A stretch of DNA of 38,289 nt from contig JAURVK010000001.1 in the NCBI GenBank assembly GCA_030655535.1, positions 1 to 38,289 on the forward strand, written 5' to 3'. The position numbers and the translations under genes are program-made. Below, piece by piece: positions 17,545-24,817 of this stretch. The notes beneath the pieces were generated by a model. It was not told the DNA's origin and ran no database searches. It was given only the letters and a program-made list of their open reading frames with translations. This DNA is from Methylobacter sp. (GTDB lineage Bacteria > Pseudomonadota > Gammaproteobacteria > Methylococcales > Methylomonadaceae). Each line of letters opens with the position of its first letter. Position 1 is the stretch's first letter.

Positions 17545-17563
17545 CAATAGGCTTTGCCTATTG
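17545..17563. promoter_or_regulatory. CAATAGGC-TTT-GCCTATTG palindrome before the LysR remnant
   Basis: A perfect 8-bp inverted pair with 3-base loop, containing ATAG-N7-CTAT, the half of the OxyR-type operator. It lies 13 bp before the first codon of the decayed LysR gene and could be the relic of a self-regulating site. A second CTAT lies 6 bases before it. Confidence 0.35.
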
Positions 17564-17765
17564 ATAAGGAATTTCCATGGAAATGCATCATGGCTGTTTG
17601 CGATAAGGGATGTTTACCCGCGGCGCAATTCGTCTATGTATCCCAACCTTCTTTGACGCCAGCGATTAAGAAACTTGAACTGGGCGGTGAGTTGTTTAAC
17701 CTGAAAACCGCAGTTAGTCCAGGAAAGACACGAAAGAAATCAGTATGTTGTATTTCGCAGCCATT

Positions 17766-18020
17766 CACCCTTTGGGCATAGCTATCTACACAAGTTTTCC
17801 TGAATTATGCGTTTCCACGCTCCCGCGTGGGAACGAGAGAACACACGATAAATTGTAGGGACGACCGACCGGCCGGTCGCCGATTGAACAACGCATTATT
17901 GACTGACTGGGCGACTAAAGTCGCTTCCACAACCCTGTCCATGCGTCAACTTAATGGTGGTGACACTCTTGCGTAAAAGCGAGCGAATAACTTGTGTAGA
18001 TAGCTATGCCCTTTGGGTGA
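17766..18020. repeat. 255-bp composite repeat bounded by inverted 23-bp arms
   Basis: GGGCATAGCTATCTACACAA plus GTT at 17774-17796 is inverted exactly at 17989-18011; the pairing loosely extends to CACCC/GGGTG. Inside sit at least three other repeats: CGTTTCCACGC/GCGTGGGAACG (17810-17835), the TTGTAGGGACGACCG family (17853-17882) and GCGACTAAAGTCGC (17910-17923). It lies within the LysR remnant. Confidence 0.75.
17853..17882. repeat. TGTAGGGACGACCG-type palindromic repeat
   Basis: TTGTAGGGACGACCGACCGG followed by CCGGTCGCC, an imperfect copy of the family found at 43, 7203, 13461 and 15126, nested in the 17766-18020 composite. Confidence 0.75.
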
Positions 18021-18250
18021 CGATCTACAACTTGGTATCTCTTTGAATATTTTCGTGCTTTTTGTGTTTTTCGTGGATCAAATGATTTTTCTAGGTTTAA
18101 GCGGGACAGGGCAGGCTGCCAGTTAACGGCATTAGGCCGCATCTGACAGGGCCTGGAAGTAGTCGTAAGATTTACGCGATTTACAGGCAGTCGATATCGA
18201 CAGAACCTGAGTTGCAGGCGTTGATTTCAAAATTGGGTTTGGGCGTTTAG

Positions 18251-18891
18251 TAGGCATCTTTCCTAAATAGTCGATACCAAGATTAATCTCTGATGTTACG
18301 CACTGTCCACGAAAAGCACGAAAGCCACGAAAAAATGTAAAGCCCTCTATTTCTCGACTGACGGTGTAATGCCGAATTATTCATTCATGTCATATCAATG
18401 TGACTGGAACCGGCATTCATGCCGGCATGACGATACTAGCCAAGGTTCATTGTCATCAGGATGTATTTTCGACAGGCTTCCAGTACTCAGTCAATTTTAT
18501 TCTGACGGTTACGCAACTGGATGTGGGAGCGACGCAAGCCGCCCCCCACAGTTACAGGAATCCGTCATTTCTAAATTGACTAAGGAATGAGCATGAAATA
18601 ACGTGAACAACTCGCGCCATAAGTTTGTAGCGGGAGTGCAAGCTTTGCTTGCGTTTGCACGGGATGCCTGCACTCCGGCTATTGGAAACTTGCTCACTTT
18701 ATTTCGTGCCTGTTCCTAAGTATTAGGTACCCCGTTTGTTTTTCGTGCTTGTTGTGTTTTTCGTGGGCTACGATTTTTTATAGGTACGCGCGTAACATCA
18801 GTTAATCTTTTGATGTTATATCCATGTGGGAGTTATGCTCTTATCGCGACGAGGGCGTCGCTCCCACAGGGGCATCACTCCCGCATGGGTT
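18251..18891. repeat. Gene-free stretch of assorted short repeats
   Basis: No gene seen. Contents in order: ACTGTCCACGAAAAGCACGA (18305); ACTGGAACCGGCATTCATGC with its inverted half GCATGACGA (18400-18433); GTGGGAGCGACGCAAGC (18523); GGAGTGCA...TGCACTCC (18633-18676), a copy of the hairpin at 7288; TTTTTCGTGCTTGTTGTGTT (18739); and GTGGGAGTTATGCTC...GTCGCTCCCAC (18826-18867). The last unit runs up to the stop codon of ftsH. Confidence 0.65.
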
Positions 18892-20844
18892 TCAACTCCC
18901 AAGCAATGTAAGCATTTCGTCCCTACTAATCACCTCTTTCTCTTGTAACAAATCGGCCAGTTTTTCCAATGCCGATCTGTTGGCAACGATGATTTCACGC
19001 GCACGTGTCTCACCTTCTTCGACCAGCGCTATTATTTCGGTATCGATAAGACGGGCTGTCACATCGGAGTAATTACGATACTCTGAAACTTCTGTTTCCA
19101 AAAACTGAAGCTGTTGGCGCTTGCCGTAGGTCAATGGCCCCATTTTTTTGCTCATGCCCAGATTGCAGACCATGTTGCGGGCAATCTCACTGGCCTTTTC
19201 CAGGTCATTCTGGGCGCCGGTTGAGATACTTCCTAAAACAATTTCTTCGGCTATGCGTCCGCCCAGCAATATGGCTATCTGGTCTTTCAGTTCATCTTCT
19301 GTCGATAAAAACTTTTCCTCTACCGGCAATTGCAAAGTGAATCCTAATCCCGATACGCCACGGGGAATAATGGAAATTTTATGCACCGGCTGTCCGGTCG
19401 GCACATGCTCGGCGACCATTGCGTGTCCTGCCTCGTGAAAAGCCACTCTGCGCTTTTCGTTGGGGTTTAAAACCCGATTCTTCTTTTCCGGTCCGGCCAA
19501 TATGCGATCGATAGCCGACTCGAAGTCTTCTTTTTCGACTTGATTGTGATCGACCCGTATCGCCATTATCGCCGCTTCATTGGCTATGTTGGCAAGATCT
19601 GCACCGACCAGTCCCGGCGTGCGTCTGGCAATGATCGACAGATCGATATTTTCAGCCAGCGTCAGTGCTTTGGTATGCAATTTAAGAATCTCGATACGGT
19701 CTTGCAAATCCGGTTTATCGACAACAATTTGACGGTCGAAGCGTCCGGAGCGCAACAGCGCTTTATCAAGCACTTCAGGGCGATTGGTTGCCGCCATAAC
19801 TACCACGCCGACCGATGTATCGAAACCGTCCATTTCGGTCAGCAGTTGGTTCAAGGTCTGTTCGCGCTCGTCATGTCCGCCGATCATCATCGGGCCGCCA
19901 CGGCTACGACCAATGGCATCGAGCTCATCAATAAATATGATGCAGGGCGCTTGATTTCGTGCCTGCACAAAAAGCTCACGCACGCGGGCTGCGCCAACGC
20001 CGACGAATAGTTCAATAAATTCCGATCCGCTGATGTTAAAAAACGGCACCTGCGCTTCGCCGGAAACAGCGCGCGCCAGCAGGGTTTTTCCTGTTCCGGG
20101 AGGCCCAACCAACAGCACCCCTTTGGGCATGCGTCCGCCTAATCTCTGGAATTTTTCCGGTGTTTTTAGAAAATCGATGGACTCTTTAAGTTCTTGTTTG
20201 GCGCTATCGGCACCGGCTACATCGTCAAAGGTGATTTTGGCTTGGGTGTCCTGATGAATGTGAATTTTGTCGCCCAAATTAAGAAAAGACTGCGCGCCAC
20301 CGGCTGTGGTACGGCGCATGACCCACGACCAAATAAGCACCAGGATTAACATCGGGATAATCCAGTTGAAAAAAAGATTGCTTAGCCAGTTCTCGCTGCT
20401 TCTGACTACAAAATCAACCTTGTTTACGGCCAACATTTCAGCAAGATCGGTTTGCCACAACGGAATGGTCATGAAATTTTTGGCCGGCTGCTTGGCGTCA
20501 TCCGACTTGATAACACCGGTAATAAACCGCTCGGTTACTATCGCCTTATCGATTTTGGCATCTTTGACAAGATTAATAAATTGACTGTAGGGGATTTCGT
20601 CACGCTGCACTTCCTGAACACTATTAAATAAGGCCAGCATCACGATGAATAGCAACGCAAAGTAAATGATTTTTCGTTGTCTGGAGTGGGTGGTTTTTTT
20701 ATCTAGCGGTTTATTCAGTTCCCGCTCCGGCTCCTGTTTGGATAGATAAGCAAAACCCGTCAGCAATAAATTTTTCAGATAGACGAATAAATTACCCAGC
20801 AAGGTGAGTACGGTTCTAATAATGCTGTTCTTTGAATCATCCAT
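18892..20844 (-). CDS. ftsH: FtsH-type AAA+ zinc metalloprotease with N-terminal extension
   Basis: 650 residues of a membrane-bound ATP-dependent protease. Two membrane helices (about 58-74 and 158-176) flank the periplasmic domain. The AAA+ module has Walker A GPPGTGKT (247-254), pore FVGVG (280-284), Walker B IIFIDELD (302-309) and arginine fingers in SGRFDRQ. The peptidase has HEAGH (470-474) with third zinc ligand D547 in [12 protein letters not shown]. Unlike E. coli FtsH, about 55 residues precede the first helix and include a hydrophobic stretch (9-33). The ATG overlaps the upstream M41-like gene by 8 bp, so the two are translationally coupled. This context differs from the housekeeping ftsH, which normally follows rlmE, so it is likely an additional paralogue. 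Confidence 0.93.
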   Translation of the reverse strand: MDDSKNSIIRTVLTLLGNLFVYLKNLLLTGFAYLSKQEPERELNKPLDKKTTHSRQRKIIYFALLFIVMLALFNSVQEVQRDEIPYSQFINLVKDAKIDKAIVTERFITGVIKSDDAKQPAKNFMTIPLWQTDLAEMLAVNKVDFVVRSSENWLSNLFFNWIIPMLILVLIWSWVMRRTTAGGAQSFLNLGDKIHIHQDTQAKITFDDVAGADSAKQELKESIDFLKTPEKFQRLGGRMPKGVLLVGPPGTGKTLLARAVSGEAQVPFFNISGSEFIELFVGVGAARVRELFVQARNQAPCIIFIDELDAIGRSRGGPMMIGGHDEREQTLNQLLTEMDGFDTSVGVVVMAATNRPEVLDKALLRSGRFDRQIVVDKPDLQDRIEILKLHTKALTLAENIDLSIIARRTPGLVGADLANIANEAAIMAIRVDHNQVEKEDFESAIDRILAGPEKKNRVLNPNEKRRVAFHEAGHAMVAEHVPTGQPVHKISIIPRGVSGLGFTLQLPVEEKFLSTEDELKDQIAILLGGRIAEEIVLGSISTGAQNDLEKASEIARNMVCNLGMSKKMGPLTYGKRQQLQFLETEVSEYRNYSDVTARLIDTEIIALVEEGETRAREIIVANRSALEKLADLLQEKEVISRDEMLTLLGS

Positions 20845-21583
20845 AATGATGCTGCCTAGCCCTGATTCTTCTATTTTGAAAATGTTCTACCGACTGATCG
20901 AGCATTGAAACAACCTCGTCACAGCCAATAATATTTTTACTGCTGTCAAAAATGTAACGAGCCAGATGGGTGATTGCCGCCCAGTTTGTATCATCATTGA
21001 CAAAATCAAATGCTACGGTAAACAACTCGTCCAGTTTTTTATCTTTTTGTTGCTTATCGGCAGAGAAACTGTGTAAATATTCATTAGTCAAGGCAAGATC
21101 GGAGCTGCCGCCATAATTTTTTAGCGCTTTCAGATTGACTAAGCGATGGTTAAATAGCTCATCATCAGCGTCAGCGACATGTTTAGCTTCAGCTAACGGC
21201 CCGATGAGCAGATTAATAATATCCGCCTCAAAGGCTAACATATAATCCTTGACCAATTGCATCGTTGTATCATTGTGTTCCGTTAATTCATCTGCCAAGT
21301 CTTCAATAGAAGATGGCAACAATTCAATTAACCGGCCGCCTTCGACTTGAGCAATACAATCGTCATGGGTTGTTTGATAAGCCATGATCTCCGCAGCTGC
21401 CACGCTGCTCATCTCCTTGAAAATAATTTTAAAAAAAACCGGCGGCAGCTGTCTGGCTTTGTTATTTAAATGAATGCCCGCCGCATGCCCAGCCTCATGA
21501 TACGCAATGCGTTGTTTATGCTCTATTAATTTGTCCTGGTCGAGGGTTTCAATCATCTTGTTTCGTTTCATAGTAAACACCAT
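20837..21583 (-). CDS. Stand-alone M41-like (FtsH protease-domain) protein
   Basis: 248 residues with no AAA+ module and no membrane helix. It shows the hallmarks of an FtsH peptidase domain: RIAYHEAGHAAGIHL (HEAGH 29-33), LLIGPLAEAKH (125-135, matching FtsH LLGGRxAEE) and GGSSDLALTNEYL (158-170, matching GAxNDLxxAT), so D162 can be the third zinc ligand. A catalytic zinc site is therefore plausible. The rest is helical and unfamiliar. It overlaps the downstream ftsH by 8 bp and starts 34 bp after the DUF2934 gene. It could be a soluble peptidase fed by, or an adaptor/decoy for, the FtsH hexamer; this is inference. The start may be M1 or M5; neither has a good ribosome site. Confidence 0.8.
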   Translation of the reverse strand: MVFTMKRNKMIETLDQDKLIEHKQRIAYHEAGHAAGIHLNNKARQLPPVFFKIIFKEMSSVAAAEIMAYQTTHDDCIAQVEGGRLIELLPSSIEDLADELTEHNDTTMQLVKDYMLAFEADIINLLIGPLAEAKHVADADDELFNHRLVNLKALKNYGGSSDLALTNEYLHSFSADKQQKDKKLDELFTVAFDFVNDDTNWAAITHLARYIFDSSKNIIGCDEVVSMLDQSVEHFQNRRIRARQHHYG

Positions 21584-21617
21584 TCATTTACGCTAATAAA
21601 TATTGTGAAATAAGGAA

Positions 21618-21815
21618 TTACTCAACATCCTGGAACCAGTAGAAGTATTGATTTTTAATTTCCCATTCGGCTTCAAGCCAGTCTTCCATCTCATGCCCGG
21701 CAACAAAACCCCTTTTTTCGGATTTGCAGTAAGCCCGTTCGGCAATCATTTTTTGAAACCTGTCCTCGTTAATGTCCCCCTTATTTATTTTCCGCCCTGT
21801 ATTGAACTTGACCAC
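21618..21815 (-). CDS. DUF2934-domain small protein
   Basis: From a GTG at 21815, with AAGGGGG upstream, about 65 residues. The C-terminal part reads MIAERAYCKSEKRGFVAGHEMEDWLEAE, the recognisable DUF2934 motif (IAxxAYxxxExRGxxxGxDxxDWLxAE), whose function is not known. The longer frame to 21917 begins with TTG inside what looks like a -35 box and is less likely. It is the first gene of the probable DUF2934 / M41-like / ftsH operon. Confidence 0.75.
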   Translation of the reverse strand: MVKFNTGRKINKGDINEDRFQKMIAERAYCKSEKRGFVAGHEMEDWLEAEWEIKNQYFYWFQDVE

Positions 21816-21889
21816 AACCCACCCCCTTGCGCATTTCGAAAGAATGCCCTTCACTGTGCATTTTATGTGCAAAGGGAATAGCGCAACAA

Positions 21890-21917
21890 TTCGTATGAAT
21901 ACGTAGTATGCAGTCAA
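21890..21917 (-). promoter_or_regulatory. Candidate promoter of the DUF2934-M41-ftsH operon
   Basis: TTGACT (21917-21912), 16-bp spacer, TACGAA (21895-21890) on the minus strand, about 75 bp before the GTG start. Inside the spacer lies TACTACGTA, similar to the TACxTAxGTA units at 24634-24686. Confidence 0.4.
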
Positions 21918-21993
21918 TCTAGCATGAAAAGTGAGGTGAAATAAGTCGTATAAATACCTACTCCCTCTTTATTTTTAGGAATTCAGGCGGTAA

Positions 21994-24129
21994 TCAATCT
22001 GTTTGAATCTGAAAAAACATCGTTTGCTTCATTAATTGTTGAAAAATACTTGACCAAGGTAAGACAGGAGAGCCGTATAAATAACCTTGCCCTTCATCGC
22101 AACCTAAGTTCGCTAAGCAATTTTGCTGGGCTTTCGATTCAATCCCCATCGCAATAACCTGTAAATGCAAGCCATGGCCTAAGGCTATCACCGCACGGGT
22201 AATGTCCTCATTATTGGCGTTAGTCAATACATCGACTACAAATGAGCTATTAATTTTCAATTTTTTGACCGGAATACGATTTAAGTTATTAAACGAAAAA
22301 CAGCCCACGCCAAAATCATCAATAGTCAAATTTATTCCCGCTGCAACCAACTGATTAAGCGCCTTGATGGTTTGTTCGGAATTGTCCATAAAACTGCCGC
22401 CGGTAAGTTCAAGTTCAAGATAAGACGGCGCTAGCCCGCTCGAATGTAATATCCGCTCAACCGTTGCCACAAAATCGGAGCGTGAAAACTGAATCGCAGA
22501 TACATTAACGACCATTTTATTGACTTGCAATCCCTCATTCAACCAGCGGCGCATCTGCATGCAAGCGTTTTGCAATACCCATTCACCCAGTGGAACAATA
22601 AACCCGCTTTCCTCGGCTATGGGTATAAACTGCTTGGGTGACATCAATCCCAGCGATGGATGCATCCAACGCACCAAGGACTCAACTCCCACCAGTTTTC
22701 CGGTTTTAAGGCAGACCTGCGGCTGGTAATATAAAATCAGTTCATGTCGCTCTAATGACTGACTTAATGCGCATTCCATCGACATTTTTTCGAAAGCTTC
22801 CGTGTTTAACTCCAGGCTATAATATTGAAAGTTATTGCGTCCTTCATTTTTGGCTCGGTACATAGCAGCATCGGCATTCTTAATCAAAGTATCCGTATCC
22901 TTGCCATCCTGTGGAAACAGGCTTATGCCCACGCTGGTCGATATTTTCAATCGATAGCCTTTAATATAAACGGGAGCATTAAAGGTATCTATCAGCTTTT
23001 GTGCGAGCTTGGCAGGATTTTTAGCATCGGAAATACTTTCCATAAACACCACAAACTCATCGCCGGCATAACGTGAAACCGTGTCTTCTTTTCTGACCAA
23101 GTTTTTTATGCGTTTTGCCGCCTCCCTTAACAAACCATCGCCGACAGCATGTCCGTAAGTATCATTAATGCCCTTAAAACGATCAAGATCGAGAAATAAT
23201 ACGGCTGCCTGCGAACCCTCCCGCAGTGCATTTTGCAATGAATGATCAATACGATCCTTCAATAACAGTCGGTTTGGCAATTTAGTCAATGGGTCGTGGT
23301 AGGCTAAGAATCCCAGATGATCCTGAGTCTTCTTAAAATGCGTTATATCCATAAATACATGGACATAATGAGCTACATTGCCGCTTGAATCCTTTACCTC
23401 GCTAACGGTAGTCCATGATGGGAAATCCATGCTGATTTTATGACGACGCCATATCTCACCCTGCCAGCTATTTACCTCTCTTGCACCGTTGTGTAATTCA
23501 TCGTCAATTTTTAGGTTGTTTTTCTTTGAGTGTAAAAAATGAGAGTTCTTCCCGTAAACATCCTGCTGGGTAAATCCGGTTATGGTGGTAAACGCCTCAT
23601 TAATTGAAATTATCTTTTTGTCTTTGTCGGTAACAAATATACCTTCCCCTATATTATTAAAAATGACAGATGCCATACTCAGCTTGCCTTCGGACTGCTT
23701 TTGCCGGGTAATATCGGTTAATGTCATTAATATCTGATGAGGTTGGTGTTCGTCCCCCCTGAATTCAGGTACTGAATGAACGGCAACCCAGATATAACTT
23801 TGCCGTTCAGCATTAAACAGTCCCATAACCACACTTTCCACAGGCTTTCCAGTACGTAAGGTCAATAGCAAAGGCTGTTGTTCTTCGGGGAAAACCGAGC
23901 CATCTTCCTTGATAACGTTAAAGCAGGAGTCAACAAACTTACGTCCTATAAGCATGTCGCGAGGCAGGCCAAGAAGTTGTTCGGCTGCCTGATTGACGGC
24001 CATTACCACTCCTTTCGCATCCAGATAAATGACGCTTTGATCGATATTTTCAAATAGACTGCGATATTTGGCCTCACTAATCCGTAAGGTATCGATAGCC
24101 AGTTTGCTATTTGTTAATTGCTGCATCAT
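21994..24129 (-). CDS. PAS-PAS-GGDEF-EAL cyclic-di-GMP protein, EAL probably inactive
   Basis: 711 residues. PAS domain 1 is at about 17-142 and PAS 2 at 150-265. The GGDEF domain (270-440) has signature AGDEF (355-359) and an RxxD inhibitory site R346-KE-D349, so diguanylate cyclase activity is plausible. The EAL domain (445-700) keeps E483 (as ESL), N542 (NVS), E574 and D604-D605. The usual second Glu of ExTE is Gly577, the LKID Asp is Asn627, and the first Glu of AEGVET is Met661, so hydrolysis of c-di-GMP is doubtful. No membrane helix, so it is cytosolic. The ATG at 24129 lacks a ribosome site; a better start (AAGGAG, then MFEKFKEDFGILASFF) lies upstream in another frame, joined by an A8 tract (24130-24137). 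A missing base there could hide the real N-terminus. Confidence 0.9.
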   Translation of the reverse strand: MMQQLTNSKLAIDTLRISEAKYRSLFENIDQSVIYLDAKGVVMAVNQAAEQLLGLPRDMLIGRKFVDSCFNVIKEDGSVFPEEQQPLLLTLRTGKPVESVVMGLFNAERQSYIWVAVHSVPEFRGDEHQPHQILMTLTDITRQKQSEGKLSMASVIFNNIGEGIFVTDKDKKIISINEAFTTITGFTQQDVYGKNSHFLHSKKNNLKIDDELHNGAREVNSWQGEIWRRHKISMDFPSWTTVSEVKDSSGNVAHYVHVFMDITHFKKTQDHLGFLAYHDPLTKLPNRLLLKDRIDHSLQNALREGSQAAVLFLDLDRFKGINDTYGHAVGDGLLREAAKRIKNLVRKEDTVSRYAGDEFVVFMESISDAKNPAKLAQKLIDTFNAPVYIKGYRLKISTSVGISLFPQDGKDTDTLIKNADAAMYRAKNEGRNNFQYYSLELNTEAFEKMSMECALSQSLERHELILYYQPQVCLKTGKLVGVESLVRWMHPSLGLMSPKQFIPIAEESGFIVPLGEWVLQNACMQMRRWLNEGLQVNKMVVNVSAIQFSRSDFVATVERILHSSGLAPSYLELELTGGSFMDNSEQTIKALNQLVAAGINLTIDDFGVGCFSFNNLNRIPVKKLKINSSFVVDVLTNANNEDITRAVIALGHGLHLQVIAMGIESKAQQNCLANLGCDEGQGYLYGSPVLPWSSIFQQLMKQTMFFQIQTD

Positions 24130-24227
24130 AAAAAAAACGAAGCCAATATTCCAAAATCTTCCTTAAATTTTTCGAACATTGCATGTCTACTCCTTGGGTA
24201 ATAAAAATATCCAGCATTTGACTGGGT

Positions 24228-24479
24228 TTATTCTTTACGGGAACAATCTGCCCAGCTCATTTGCTGTTCAGCGAAAAACCTGGTTTTTTTATTTTCCGCA
24301 TGCGAATTTTTCTTTGATTTGGTTTTTACCTCCTTGTAATATTCAAGCTCGTCATTCATAAACTGCTTTTCTTTTAGTTCAATATCAATCCTGGGGATTC
24401 TGTATCGGTAGTTTTTATCCAACTGTTGCCTATCGTCTTCTATCCAAGTTGCCATATTGCTCGCCAGACTTTCTATCAT
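24228..24479 (-). CDS. Possible small charged protein, unknown
   Basis: 83 residues, rich in Lys, Glu and Asp, with RYRIPRIDIELKEKQ and LEYYKEVKTKSKK. It lies upstream of the GGDEF-EAL gene on the same strand and before that gene's better ribosome site. No clear ribosome site of its own and no recognised family. It may be chance. Confidence 0.3.
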   Translation of the reverse strand: MIESLASNMATWIEDDRQQLDKNYRYRIPRIDIELKEKQFMNDELEYYKEVKTKSKKNSHAENKKTRFFAEQQMSWADCSRKE

Positions 24480-24633
24480 CGGTCTTGTAAAAATTGACTG
24501 GAATCATTTTAATTTTCAGATAATTGCCGTTAGCAGTTGTAGCTGTCGAAAATTCGAACCTACAACCCGCGCCGTCAACGTATGATTAGGCTAAAGTCTA
24601 TAACAAAGAAAACAACTGCAAAATTCGTACGCA

Positions 24634-24686
24634 TACCTAAGTAGTTTTACTTATGTATTTCTACTTATTAATGTCGTACCTTATTA
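24634..24686. promoter_or_regulatory. Phased TACYTAxGTA repeat array (operator-like)
   Basis: TACCTAAGTA (24634-24643), TACTTATGTA (24648-24657) and TACTTATTAA (24662-24671) are spaced exactly 14 bp, with a weaker TACCTTATTA at 24677-24686. The array lies in the 338-bp gene-free stretch 24480-24817, between divergent genes, about 20 bp before a TATAAT box (24705-24710). Placement and dyad character suit a FixJ/NarL-type response regulator such as the one encoded downstream. Confidence 0.5.
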
Positions 24687-24704
24687 ATGAGTTGTTACAA
24701 TAGA

Positions 24705-24710
24705 TATAAT
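24705..24710 (+). promoter_or_regulatory. TATAAT -10 box before the sensor kinase gene
   Basis: A perfect TATAAT about 110 bp before the GTG start, with only a weak -35 (TTATTA). That fits a promoter that depends on an activator bound at the array just upstream. AAGGAGGG follows at 24717, but no start codon lies behind it. Confidence 0.4.
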
Positions 24711-24817
24711 GTGAAAAGGAGGGTTAAAAAATAAAATAAAGATTGATCTCGTAAGCCCCGGCATATTATGGAAAGAACTGAGCAAGGTAAGCTGTTGATA
24801 CTGCGAGAGAATGGCAT

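Larger units (their letters stand above)
17577..18250 (+). pseudogene. Decayed LysR-type regulator interrupted by repeats
   Basis: AAGGA followed after six bases by an ATG (17577) gives MEMHH, the usual start of one LysR subgroup. The frame then breaks, and from 17590 a second frame reads AVCDKG...AAQFVYVSQPSLTPAIKKLELGGELFN, clearly the LysR winged-helix recognition part with small deletions. At about 17705 homology stops and a 380-bp cluster of repeats begins. At 18101-18250 a further open stretch (RPHLTGPGSSRKIYAIYRQS to ALISKLGLGV) resembles the C-terminal end of a LysR effector domain and may be the other end of the same gene; this part is less certain. No product is expected. Confidence 0.6.

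Noticed and set aside
17707-18100. CRISPR array in the repeat-rich stretch
   Set aside because: The repeats are palindromes of different families with no regular spacer length and no direct repeat unit occurring three times.
18369-18590. Plus-strand 73-codon frame
   Set aside because: It is built of two dispersed repeats (GGCATTCATGCCGGCATGA and GTGGGAGCGACGCAAGC) and has no family resemblance.
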